This document shows, piece after piece, positions 1-11,081 of a DNA stretch of 64,000 nt. This DNA comes from Heliocidaris tuberculata (Eukaryota; Echinodermata; Echinoidea; Camarodonta; Echinometridae). The notes below the pieces were generated by a model. It was not told the origin of the DNA. It saw nothing but the letters and a program-made list of their open reading frames with translations, and made no database searches. Location: the NCBI GenBank assembly GCA_025618425.1, contig CM046837.1, positions 25,167,793 through 25,231,792 on the forward strand. Direction: 5' to 3'. Made by a program: the position numbers and the translations under genes. Each line of letters starts with the position of its first letter. The stretch's first letter is position 1.

Positions 1-109
1 ATAGAAGCTATACTGTCTACGTTCATACGCGATTTGTTTCAAAACCTTAAGTGAACAAAACAACCACTCACTAACCACGAGAGTTCACATGGGCCCGTAA
101 CAATGATGC

Positions 110-515
110 TCGTTGTTCTGAAACTACATGTACATGTACAAGCCGAGCGATCATCGTTATTAACACTGGAAGTACATACCGATTCTGTGTACAGTACACA
201 TACAGATTCTGTGTTCATAATTCATGCGAAGGGTCTGACCCAGAAGTTTAACATGAACAGAGAGGTCATCAACTCATCATAACTACGAGCGTGCAAAACT
301 TAAAGTTTATTCAGTCCACATGGTCCAAAACTGCAACGGAGGACCCCCTGCTGCTCGTGGTATCGGTGTTAACCACGAGCTCGCTTGTGGTTCTAGAACT
401 ACAAGTAAACTTACAGTTTCGAAACTACAAGTCCGTTCATACGGTCTGAAACTACAAGAAAATAAGAGTTAACTTAAAGTTTTGAAACCACAAGAGAATT
501 AAAGTTTAACTCCCT
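110..515. repeat. Degenerate GAAACTACAAG repeat
   Basis: GAAACTACAAGTAAACTTAC, GAAACTACAAGTCCG, GAAACTACAAGAAAAT and GAAACCACAAGAG recur with ACTTAAAGTTT spacers. Confidence 0.5.
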
Positions 516-653
516 TTGTGTAAACCTGACTAATGTCAAAACATGACAGCCCCCCTCCCAACAAAATCCTCCCCCAAAAAGTTCATATCTATAAATCAAT
601 TCTATTTCATATTTTGGGAAGATTCGTTAAAAATTCCTTTACTTCTGAATGCA

Positions 654-785
654 GGATGGCTGTGGTATGGTCAAGAGCATAAAATAATTGAACTGGCAAC
701 TACCACTCCAACTAAAAGATTAGAACCTTCTCAAATTATCAGCACAGGAAATAGATGTCAAATGTATCATTTAATTGGCAATTGA
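654..785 (+). CDS. Possible terminal exon, unknown gene
   Basis: The acceptor-like TTTACTTCTGAATGCAG is followed by an open frame reading WLWYGQEHKIIELATTTPTK and on to a TGA at 783-785. The composition is protein-like, but upstream exons would lie outside the window and no family is recognised. Confidence 0.15.
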   Translation, partial: GWLWYGQEHKIIELATTTPTKRLEPSQIISTGNRCQMYHLIGN

Positions 786-1000
786 GTAACCTTCCACAAT
801 ATATATTTTATGCATGTATATATCTCTCTGTTTTAATTCTACATGTAAATGCTGCGAACAGTAGCTTAATTACACCTGACATTTTTTTCCTCAAAGGTTG
901 ATAAATATAATTGGAATACATCTCCATAAGAAAAATATGGTACAAGAAAGTTGTGAATATGAAAGAAGATTAATCCCTACTGAATTACCCTTTGATTTTG

Positions 1001-1373
1001 AAGGGGAAATCCACCCTAATATTACAAGTAACTTTGTTTTGATAAAAGAACAAAAATGAGTGAACAGATCAGTGCAAGTTTGAGGAAAATCCAATAAGAA
1101 ATTTTTAAAAATTATGAATTCTTGAAGTTGTACTCAAGCAAATGCAAATTGGCAACTCTGTGACATCATTCTGGACCACCTTTGTACTGAAAATTACATA
1201 AATTTCCATTATCTTGGTTGTTGATGAAGTAATAGATATATTTGAAACTGGGGTTTTACAAAATGTGTAATGACTATATATGGGGAGCATGTATGACAAT
1301 CTTTTCTTTGTAGAAAATATTATAATTGTTGAACAGAGCAAATGGGAGAATACCTCAAAAGATATGTCACAGA
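1001..1373. mobile_element. TTAA MITE family A, partial
   Basis: Begins GGGGAAATCCACCCTAATATTACAAGT, matching the family A end, and includes the CAAATTGGCAACTCTGTGAC core. It breaks off at a CT microsatellite (about 1375-1406). The right terminus is missing. Confidence 0.65.
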
Positions 1374-1375
1374 GT

Positions 1376-1406
<31 letters not shown>

Positions 1407-2135
1407 CATGTATGTCACAAGAAGGATGTCATGGGGGCGGAAAAGGAGGAAGATGAGTCATAGGTAAGTCATTAGAGAGCACAGCCAAGAAAGCTGCCAG
1501 CCTCCCCTCATAATTAACAGCCTATGAACAATGAATAGCAACAATGGCTATAAACCATAAATTCCTCATGCAAATTAACTAGCACATAGAAAAGAACACA
1601 CTCAGATAAGAATCCATATCTAAAAGGTTAGAGGAGTGAAATTTCATTAAAAAAATTGAATTTAAAGCCCCTTTCACAATTGGTCTGCGACCAGTTTGCG
1701 ACCGCCTGCAACAGATTTTTCGGGGTGTTGCACGACCGATCGCTTGGTGTCTTGTGACCACTCGCAGTCGTTGCAGGCGGTCGCACGAACCTGAGGCGGT
1801 CGTGACTGGTCGCATCTGATCTTTGAACATGCTCAAAATCCAGACACGACCAGATGCGATCGATTCACTCGCATTAGGTCGTACGACCAGTCGTGCGATT
1901 CTCGTATGAGTGTTGCACAACGTTGCACGATTAGATGCGAGAGTTCGCACGACTCAATAGTCGCAGTGGGTGGGCTGGAGGTCGTGCAACACTCGCACGT
2001 GCGCTAGCGTCATATAGCGACCAGTCTTGCGAATGGGTGCGATTGTGCTAAGACCATGAGACTGTTGCACGACCGATTGCAGCACATCTTACAACGTTGT
2101 ACTACCGTTGCACGACTGTATGAGACTGTATGCGA

Positions 2136-2237
2136 CTATTCCTCGGGGGTATATATAGGGGGACTATGGAGATGATCCTCTGCAACAGGGCCCTCCTCTA
2201 ACAACTTTCTCTTCTTTTTAACTTTCTTCTTTGGCAT
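2136..2237 (-). CDS. Short ORF with nuclear-localisation-like start inside the TAA element
   Basis: A 33-codon ORF in good context (CAAGATGCC) begins MPKKKVKKKRKLLEEGPVAE, a strong basic nuclear-localisation pattern, and ends at TAG where the CpG-rich subterminal repeats resume. A TATA box lies about 55 bp upstream. It is best read as the retained 5' end of a transposon gene whose body was deleted. Whether it is expressed is unknown. Confidence 0.45.
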   Translation of the reverse strand: MPKKKVKKKRKLLEEGPVAEDHLHSPPIYTPEE

Positions 2238-2291
2238 CTTGACTATTAAGAAGGCCAACTTGAAACTGACTACCGGTCAATTGTCGAGGGG

Positions 2292-2300
2292 TTTTTTATA
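2292..2300 (-). promoter_or_regulatory. TATA box of the transposon ORF
   Basis: TATAAAAAA in a GGGGTATAAAAAACCCC palindrome, about 55 bp upstream of the ORF start at 2237, a normal core-promoter spacing. Confidence 0.5.
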
Positions 2301-2917
2301 CCCCACGCCACTCGCACAAATACTCTCACGACCACTTGCACGGTCTCATTCAATCGCACGAGCGATCGCATGGTCTCACATCCACTCGCACCACCATGCA
2401 ATCGATCGTGCGACTATTGTGATTGGCGTCAAGCCACTCGCAATCACTCGTACAACTCTCGCATGTGAACGCAAGACCACTCGCACGAGCATATGCAAGC
2501 AAATGCGACTTACTCGTGCAACGGTCTCTTCTAGTCGCTTTTGTTTTTGCGACCTGATGAGATCGATGGCGATTGAAGCCTGTTGCAGCCTGTCGTGCGA
2601 TCAAATGGTCGCAAACGGTCGCAGACCAACTGTGAAAGGGGCTTAAGGCACAAAAGATAAAAAGATCATTGCATTGATTAAATATAGTGAAATCAATACT
2701 TGACTGTACATGCATAAATGCTGCACAGCCTCTTTTTTTATTTGTTCAAAATTCTAAACTTGATCTTGAAAGCTCCAAAACAGCTCTGACGTTCTGGCAA
2801 AAAAAAAAAAAAAAAAAGGCCCCAGATAAAGGGATTGCCCCCAAAATATCTATTAATGTCAGCATTATTTTTGGAATGGTGACAATTTTTATCAAATCCA
2901 AGTTTGAAACCTTTAAA

Positions 2918-3061
2918 GAACTAGAATGAAAAATAACAGATCAAACTTAAGGGATAGTCCACCCTGAACTAGAATGAAAAATAACAGATCAAACTTAAGG
3001 GATAGTCCACCCTGAACTAGAATGAAAAATAACAGATCAAACTTAAGGGATAGTCCACCCT
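2918..3061 (+). repeat. Three perfect 48-bp tandem repeats at a MITE end
   Basis: Units 2918-2965, 2966-3013 and 3014-3061 are identical. Each contains TTAAGGGATAGTCCACCCT, the left terminus of the adjoining family A MITE. Confidence 0.9.
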
Positions 3062-3582
3062 GATTACAAGTTGGTTTTAAAAGAAGCAGAAAAATTAAAG
3101 AAACAGATCAGTGAAAGTTTGAGCAAAATCCGGTAACAAATAAGAAAGTTATGAATTTGTGGAGTTGTAATCAATCAGACACAAATTGGCAACTCCGTGA
3201 CCTATCATGCGAGCTCCTTTCCCATTTGCTCAGTACAGAAAATTTCATAGATTTTCATTTTCTTAGTTTTTGATGAAGGAATAGATTTGTTTCATACAGG
3301 TTTTGTGTAAAAACATATGAGCAATGATTATATCTAAGGTGCATGTATGATTGAATATTTAATTTAGAGAAAATGGAAATTAATTTTTGGGGTACAGGGC
3401 AAATGGGAGAGGAGTTCGCAAGATACGTCACGGAGTTGCCAATTTGTGTCTGATTGACTACAACTTTAAAAATTCATAACTTTCTTATTTCTTATCAGAT
3501 TTTGCTCAAACCTTCACTGATCTATTTCTTCAATTTTTCTGCTTCTTTTAAAACCAACTTGTAATCAGGGTGGACTATCCCA
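3047..3582. mobile_element. TTAA MITE family A, intact
   Basis: The ends GGGATAGTCCACCCTGATTA and the inverse form arms that pair over most of the element. TTAA at 3043-3046 and 3583-3586. Diagnostic CAAATTGGCAACTCCGTGAC appears in both orientations. About 536 bp, no ORF. Confidence 0.85.
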
Positions 3583-3586
3583 TTAA

Positions 3587-4780
3587 AGTGACAAACATGT
3601 ACATCTAATGTGCACATACACGAATTAAGAAACATGGAACTAATACTAAAATGATAAAATAGAATAATTTTGGAGTGTGGACAAGCAGACAACAGGAAAT
3701 CAAATTATTCACCAGCTTTCTCATTTAGCAAAAAATAGCATTTTCTGAAGTCCAATAAAATCCTTTCTACTCTGAAAACTGAGTGACAAATTGAAGGAGT
3801 AGAAAGTGAAGCTTCTCATGCAATTAAGTTTGTACTGTAGGTGTGATAAATCTGTTGAATGGCTCATAAGAGCAAGAAGGACATTAACTCTGTGTTAAAG
3901 GATATGAGGTAACACCCTTCTGACTCTATAAGCAAATGATATGCCCTCAACATGACCTTTCAATATCATCATGGAAGTGTAAAAATAATACGAACATTCT
4001 AGAGGGCCCAGTCAAATGATTTCCGACTAATTCATGATTCCCATCCGAACTATCAAAGAGTGCAGCCACCTTGTCTAAACAAGACCGACTTCAGCTGATT
4101 TTTATATCTTTTCATTTCGTTACCCCCCCCCCCCCTTGGTCAATTGTCAATAACGAGCTACAAAAATTTGATTCTGACTTAAAATGCTTTGTCTTATGGA
4201 TAAAGTGGGCATAGAATATCGTCCAATATCTCCCAATTAGTACGCGTACGAGCATTTGTCAAACAACTAAAATCATAATGGTGTGCGCATTATGGTGAGT
4301 ACAAAATGACAGCCTACATAGGGCAAGTGTACTTGGTACAAATGACCTTCATCTGCACATGCGCAAATTGCAATTACGAGATGGCTTTATTTTGGATACA
4401 AAGTTAATATTGAATGTATCATCACAGGCTTGGATAGGGGAAAGTTTTAAAACAGGTGTCCTCTTGAAGCTGATAATTTAATAAACAGAGGTGATTTGAG
4501 GGCTGCAAATAGAACAGTCTTTTAGCAGTTCAATTAGATACAGAACTTACAATTAAACACTTCAAAGAAACTATACTGAAAGAAATACGTACTCACTACA
4601 CTGCTTAGTCAGAAGAAATACGGGAAGTTCTTTTTAGTATTGAAATACTCCAATGATACAAATATTAAGTATCATGACAGGCAATTCATATCTAAGAATA
4701 TATGAATTCAATCTGCATTCTTATGAGCTGACAGATAACCAAGAAAATTAGCATGGAATAGCATTAAAAAATATAGCAAA
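3587..4780. other. No supported gene
   Basis: AT-rich DNA with a poly-C run near 4124 and CpG words at 4240-4400 that resemble the 11.4 kb MITE interior. A partial AAGGACATTAACTC repeat at 3880 recurs near 18270 and 31080. Confidence 0.5.
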
Positions 4781-5117
4781 TGGAAGGATATTTCATTTTG
4801 AGCAAATAAATTGATAACAATATGGACAGAGACTTTCCAAAATCTTTTTTTTTTTTTTTTTTTCTTTTTTTTGCAAGATTTTAGAATTAGGGAAAGAGTA
4901 TAGAAGTGGTTCCTAGACTCCTTTCAATGAACCCTTAATTCCCCTTTTCATCTTCTATTTCTCTCTGTCACCCTTTTCTCTTCCTTTTATTCTTATTTCT
5001 GTTTGATTAGGGGGGGGGGGCACATGCCCACTTTGCAGGGGCCCCCTGTATAGCTATACCACTTACTTTATATATACATGTACATGTATGGGTATATTCT
5101 GCAAATATACCCAAAAC

Positions 5118-5514
5118 AACTCTCCCGTTTGTCGTACACAAAAATATCATTAATTTGCGGTTTTCTCCAAAGTGCCTTTACCCTCAGGGCAGTACTCAAA
5201 ATATATTGGAGATAGTATGTTGTTATATGTCTTCATCATGGAAGAAAAAGATCCTACTGAGTAATACATTTTGAAAAAAAATGACATTTTAGTCATTTTG
5301 TGTGTTGGAGCAAATGGGGGATCCACAACTACATCACAGTGACATTACCTATTTGGCCAATTTGAAATTCCCATATGTATAGTGATAATTACAACTTTCA
5401 AAAATTCATAACTTTCTTATTGCTTGTTTGATTTCATTCAAACTTTCACCAATCTGCTTCTCTGATTTTTCCTCTTTCATTCAGAGCAACTTGCCATTAA
5501 GGTAGGATTTCCCT
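5118..5514 (+). mobile_element. TTAA MITE family B, 5'-truncated
   Basis: Matches the 51.4 kb copy from CAACTCTCCC onward and ends AGGTAGGATTTCCCT before TTAA 5515-5518. The left third is missing. Confidence 0.75.
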
Positions 5515-5693
5515 TTAATAAAGTACTCACTCTTTCTCCTTCTTCCACCTTCCCCATCACCATAGTGCCAGGACCGGGAGCTCCACTTTTTGCCAAACGA
5601 CCTGAAATTCTTCTTACACCTCAGAGTCAATGATGATGCCATTATAAAAACAATAAGTAGTTCCTCTTCAAATGCTCAATACAGGAGATAAAA

Positions 5694-5762
5694 ATGGCCC
5701 TCCAGAAAGTAGAGCATTGTCTTAGAGACTGGGTGTTGCAGGTTCAAGTCCAAGTTGGTACA
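5694..5762 (+). repeat. tRNA-like sequence, probable SINE head
   Basis: GTAGAGCATTG and GCAGGTTCAAGTCC resemble the Pol III A and B boxes at normal spacing, but the acceptor stem does not pair. Probably an old tRNA-derived SINE head, not a gene. Confidence 0.3.
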
Positions 5763-6486
5763 ATGTTCTAATCATTTCAGTGCTGTAGGCCAGTAAAATT
5801 TGATATCTTACAGAGGACAGAAGAAAAGCTTGTCTTTCTTCTCAAACTTCAAATCTGAATCTTGAACTGTGAAGTTAGATATCTGGAAAGAGTATTTCAG
5901 CAAGACGAACAATGCAAAAACAGCTATATGACTGCAAACTTGTTTCACAAAATTATCAGTTGTGATATATACTTGATGAACGGTAATACTTCTTTAGACT
6001 TCTCAGGGGTAGGGCTGATTGACTCACTTATTCAAAAGCACTTGATGGAACATATCCCGATCAATCGAGTATTCATAGAAAACCATTCGTTTGGATGTTT
6101 TTACGTAAAATTTATTGAGTCAATTTGAGTCCTAGTCGGTTCAAGTTATCTATGGCACCTTTACAGCAAACATAAGGTGACTGTGGGCTGACATCCAAGA
6201 ATGTGATAAAGCATTATAACAATAGCAATCAGGATGGCAAGTTGGCAACATTTCCCGAAATCAAGTAGATATTACTTTGACAGCAAAACATCCCAACAGA
6301 ATGTGACACTATGCCCTCGTAGCAGGAATCTAATGTATGATTCGGTGTCAAACACAACTGTTTTGTCAGGAAGACAAGATACAAGCGATATCCTTTCACT
6401 CCACCAATATGTGAAGAATGATCTGCTTCGTCATGGTTTGGAAGAAAAACAGATCACCTTCCTGCTGCTGTGCAAACTCACCAATA

Positions 6487-6800
6487 GCAAGGCTAGGACG
6501 TCCATTAAGATATCATCATTAAAAACAAAAGCAAGGCTAGGACGTCCATTAAAGATATCATCATTAAAAAATTGGTTTTGGATACTGAAGCTCAACTGGA
6601 TATGGAGATAGGATGACCAATAACAGGTCTATACAGTCCATTAGATACAATCATTGAAAATTGGTCTTGGGTATAGAAGTGAAACTTGACATGTTGATAG
6701 TGAAACACGAGAACCAATTAGACAGCTAAAAAAAAATCCAAAAGAAAAGATCATTAAAAATTGGTTTTAGGTACTGAAGCTCAACAAAACATCAATACAT
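6487..6800 (+). repeat. Degenerate tandem repeat
   Basis: AGCAAGGCTAGGACGTCCATTAA is doubled (6487, 6531), then ATTGGTTTTGGATACTGAAGCTCAAC-type units recur near 6570, 6655 and 6757. Confidence 0.6.
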
Positions 6801-7299
6801 TTATAGGTGAATAGCGGCATTTCGATCACAAGAAGTTTAACAGTGATGGTCCACAAGATACTTTCAGCTTCACATGATTGTTTTAACTTCAGAAAGCATA
6901 CAGAATAAAGAAGAACTTGCAAACACAGCAACCACTGGTAAGGTGTTCTAGAAGCTGTCATATATGATGTTGGAACTTGTTGAGCTATATGCGGCTCTGC
7001 CAACCTCCTCCCATTGGATCTCCAAGAATAAATGCATAGCCTTCGTAAAACAACTAAGCTAGTAATCTGTAGATATGATTGATCAATATTTTTGTTTCTA
7101 GCCAATTAAGAGAGTTAGCATGTCGCCAAGCCTAGGGCTAAAACCAGACACCGTAGGGGAGAGAGAGAGAGCATAGGCCGATAATGCCGGCTGTGTGAGT
7201 CGCCTAAAATAGCCCACCTTCTAATTCAGACTGCCGAGACAATTCATGATCATGAGAATTAACTAGTCACTAGAATTAACGAACATGTTAGCAGGGTTG

Positions 7300-7745
7300 A
7301 GAAATGACTGCTTGTTTGGGGGGGGGGGGGGGGGGAGAGGCAGGCAGGGGAGACAAGATGAAGGGAAGTACTAGGAGAGGGAAATAGAGGGAGAGAAAGG
7401 GAAATACAGAGAGGAGAGACAAAAAGGGGAGAGAGAGGAGAGACAAAAGGGGGAGAGAGAGGAGAGACAAAAGGGGGAGAGAGAGGAGAGACAAAAAGGG
7501 GAGAGAAAGGAGAGAGAAGGGAAAGAAAAAGAGAGAGCAAGAGAGAGAGGAGAGAGGGAGAAGGGAGAGAGAGGGAGGGAGGAGGGAGAGGAGGGAGAGA
7601 GAATGAGAAAAATTAAAGAGGGAGGGAAACAGAAAGAGGAAGGGAGAGAAAGGGGAAGGAGTGAGAAAGCAAGGGGGAGGGGAAAAGGAGAGCTACAGGG
7701 GGAGGGGAAAAGGAGAGCTACAGAGAGGGGGGGGGGGGGGTTGGG
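7300..7745. repeat. GA-rich polypurine tract with a 24-25-bp minisatellite
   Basis: About 440 bp almost purely purine on the plus strand, bounded by G runs (7318-7335, 7727-7742). Four near-identical GAGAGACAAAAGGGGGAGAG-type units lie at about 7407-7510. Minus-strand frames here are Ser/Leu/Pro low complexity, not genes. Confidence 0.85.
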
Positions 7746-8477
7746 GGACATGGGAAAAATGAAGAAATAGGGAGTGAATCAGGAGTGAATTAGGAGTGAA
7801 TTAGGAGATGCACAGATATAGAGGGATAAGGTAAAATTGGTGTCAAATGCAATTAAAATTTTGCAAATATTTATGTCATATCTTTACAGATGACAGCGCC
7901 AAAGCAAGAATCTTCCTGTTTTCATTACAAATAGATCTATGAAGAAATTCAGAACTCCTACTTTTAAGGGACAGTCTGCCAGATGTGAAAGAGGCCAGTT
8001 AAATCTAGAAGGGATCACAGGGGTACGTGCCCCCCTCCCCCATTATACTGGTACCCCTCCAATATCTAGATTCATGCTATGCCACTGAAAGAGGCCAATA
8101 ATTAGCAGGAACATGTGATCATAAGTCAAGTATCTATACGCTCCCCCACGCATCAGCTGAATGATAGCACGAGAGGTTTCTAGCTGTATGATGAAAACTC
8201 ACAGGCAGGTACATCCATGAAAGCATACTACTTTAGTCAAGGTTTTTAGTTTGTAGATTTAGTCCACTGATTTCGGGAGCACCAGTCAAGTGTCAATCTC
8301 CTCATATCATAAAAATAACTGCAATTCAATAACTAAATGAATACATGAAAATCATTGTCAACACGCAACTATTTTTTTTCATTTCAAGACTGCATTCATC
8401 TCATTTATACATTCTGTTACAGAATTACAGGAATTGGTGACGAATACAGATCCTGAAACCAGGTTTAAATAGAAGGT

Positions 8478-8880
8478 TGAGTTCTTGTAAAGGTGAACAA
8501 TAATTTGTGAGATTTCTCATTTTTTGAGGTCAGTTTTGACGAATGTCATAGTAGAAATGTCCCCTGAAAAGGATTGCTTTTCAAATTCCCTCATATTCAA
8601 AATATGAAGAGAAATAGCTGAAGTGTTTGGGCCAAACATTCATGTCATATGTGTGTAGTCTCATAAACCCATTTCTGTGTGCAGTGGATGTGCTTTTTGG
8701 CGAGATTGTGTCAATTTTTTAATCATTTTGATGATTTCAAAACCTTGGAGTATACACAAATTTTCATTTTCTACATCATCAACCTTGTCCAAATTGCTTT
8801 TAGTTAGTGTCTTGCACAATGTAATTGTATGACCACAACACAACCTTACCTTCAAATCAGTCCACCCTGAAGAAAATAAG
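8478..8880 (+). mobile_element. Family D MITE, diverged
   Basis: Shares GGTTGAGTTCT.., ATTTGTGAGATTTCTCATT, AAATGTCCCCTGAAAAGGAT and TGGGCC..AACATTCA with the other D copies. Lies just downstream of the ankyrin gene stop codon. Confidence 0.65.
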
Positions 8881-9057
8881 CCACACACTATTCATCTTCT
8901 GACACAACATATCCCCCCCCCCCCCTTTCAAAGGTTGGGAATTTACATAATGGTTTTCACAATATGGCTAAATGATAATTAAATTGTTCTCATGTGAACA
9001 CTGTACAGAAAATCTTTGTAGACGGAATATCTTACAGTGGAAACAGAGGTTTGGGCA

Positions 9058-9165
9058 TTACTTCAAAGATTTCATTTGCTTCCATGCATTGTTCTCAAGA
9101 ATTTTCTCAAACCTCCACCGAAATGTATCTTTGGATTCTTTGGCAACATATTCTTTCAAGTCGCC
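9058..9165 (-). CDS. Ankyrin gene terminal exon: residues 181-215 and stop
   Basis: Follows the acceptor ATGTATTTCATACAG and reads GDLKEYVAKESKDTFRWRFE onward to MKSLK and TAA at 9060-9058. The composition is strongly protein-like (alternating charged and aromatic residues), unlike the other frames here. I see no AATAAA close downstream on the minus strand; an ATTAAA lies at 8723-8718, inside a family D MITE copy, so the 3' end is not settled. Confidence 0.7.
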   Translation of the reverse strand, partial: GDLKEYVAKESKDTFRWRFEKILENNAWKQMKSLK

Positions 9166-11042
9166 CTGTATGAAATACATATACCCCTTTCTAAACTGAA
9201 AGAATTTTGACATGTCTGAAAAATTTTCCCCTCAACCCCCGAAACATACGAACAGCAAGTGCCTATTAGCTTTACGGAAAAGGATAAAAAAAATTGTAAA
9301 CCCTCAATTATTTAAAAATGTGTTTTAAATTCAAAAAAGCAAAGAAAAAATAAGATACATGTATTATTACAATCAAAGATAACAGAGCAAGATCTACAGA
9401 ATGGTATTTTGGACCCAAACTACATGTACATACATTACTAGATTTCAGACTATCAAAACACATGATAATGAGACTTCTACACCATTCTGACTAACAAAAA
9501 CATGTCAGCAGATTGGAATGGGTTGAAAAACCTTTGCAACCCGAATTTGTCAGCCGTACGTGCGATCCAATTTCCAGTCTGACATGATAGAACTGTAAAC
9601 TATCTGGCAGCAAAACAGACACACCCAGAATTGCTTACATATAAAAGAGAGAAAACTCCAGAGAGAAGATTATCTTTCACAACTTAATGTTCGGGCTGTC
9701 ATGTGACTGTCAAAAGACAACAAGATAATTAGAGCTTGCACCATCGACTAAAACATAATGAGTTTGAGACTTGGTTTTGCACACTGTGTTCTGTTATACA
9801 GTCTTCAAGAAGGTGAGGTTGATAATGTGTTCTATGCAGATTTACATGCATGTAATCTACTGAGAGTACCTTCTTGCTTTCATTAGAAGATACTATGCCA
9901 GTATGCCTGCATATCAGTGGCGCAAATCCATTTAGAAATTCGTGGGGGGGGGGGGGGACATTCGCCTTCAACATTCTCTGACAAGCAAAAAAAAAAAAAG
10001 AAGGTTATTCAAAAAGGTTGGGGGGACATTCGCCTCCAAAATTCTCTGACAAGCAAAAAAAAAAAAAAAAAAGGTTCTTCAAACAGGTGGGGAGGGGGGG
10101 GGGGACATATCCCCCCCTGGATTTGCGCCCATGCTGCATATATACATGCTGCATACATCTATCAAATCAAGAAATCATGAGTCAGCTTCAAAAACAGTTC
10201 ATTCATAATTACTTTTAACTCCTTGAGTGCCACACAGTTTTGAATAGTTGTCAAAATAAACTTCAATATGTTACATATTAACTTATAATGCTTGTTTCAT
10301 TTTTTCAAGTGGGTATTAATAGAATAAATCCATTGATCTTCACAATAAGGGTACCTGTATCAGATTCATGGGGGGGGGGGGGGGAACCCCCAAAACATTG
10401 ATTGCAATTTCTATTTTTAACACAATGTACATATACAATACTCAAATTGGACTGGTTATGCCACCTACATGTATAAGCACAGAAGTATTTTGGAAAGCCC
10501 TCAAAAACGTTTTGTCAGATTTCTTGGATTTTAGTTGATTAACAGCAATATACAAATGTACTAGCAATACTAAGCTGCTGTGAAGATTTCACCTCCTCAA
10601 GTGGAATATTTGACAGGCCCAAACAAAAATGACTTAGATATCCGGCCTAGGATGTAAATTCAGACAACTTTTGATACAAGGAGAGCAATATGAGACTACA
10701 TTTAACATGTTACTTTCTACATGTAGTTTCATTTTCCCTACCCAAACTAGACATGTACATGAGCTTAAAGTCAAGTGAGTTATACAGTCACTCTTCTACC
10801 TCTCAACAAAAGATGTATACCACCATATACATGTACATTAATCTCTATCAAAGTCAATAATGTGAAAGTAATCATGAGCTTGAAGAATACTTCATAATTA
10901 GTCATTTCTAAGCCGCAAACTGATTTAAAGCGATCAGCATTCTTATATACATTCAAGATTTCAAGTATGAATTTTATCTTCCTATTCATGCAATTATGAA
11001 GAAGGTACCACAGTGGTTTTAAGACATGTTTCTGAGACAATA

Positions 11043-11081
<39 letters not shown>

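Larger units (their letters stand above)
1666..2643 (-). mobile_element. TAA-flanked DNA transposon derivative (PIF/Harbinger-like)
   Basis: The terminal inverted repeat starts AGCCCCTTTCACA and continues TTGGTCTGCGACC at both ends, about 30 bp with few differences. TAA flanks both sides (1663-1665 and 2644-2646), as expected for TWA-targeting PIF/Harbinger or ISL2EU elements. Inside are dozens of short TCGCACGA/TCGTGCGA and GGTCGC words in both orientations, CpG-rich against an AT-rich background. It carries a TATA box and a short ORF but no transposase, so it is non-autonomous. The superfamily is inferred from target and terminal sequence. Confidence 0.75.

Noticed and set aside
6767..7105. 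112-codon minus-strand frame
   Set aside because: No recognisable motif; overlaps a degenerate tandem repeat at its end.
7259..7751. Ser/Leu/Pro-rich minus-strand frames of 68-126 codons
   Set aside because: Low-complexity translation of a GA-rich tract.
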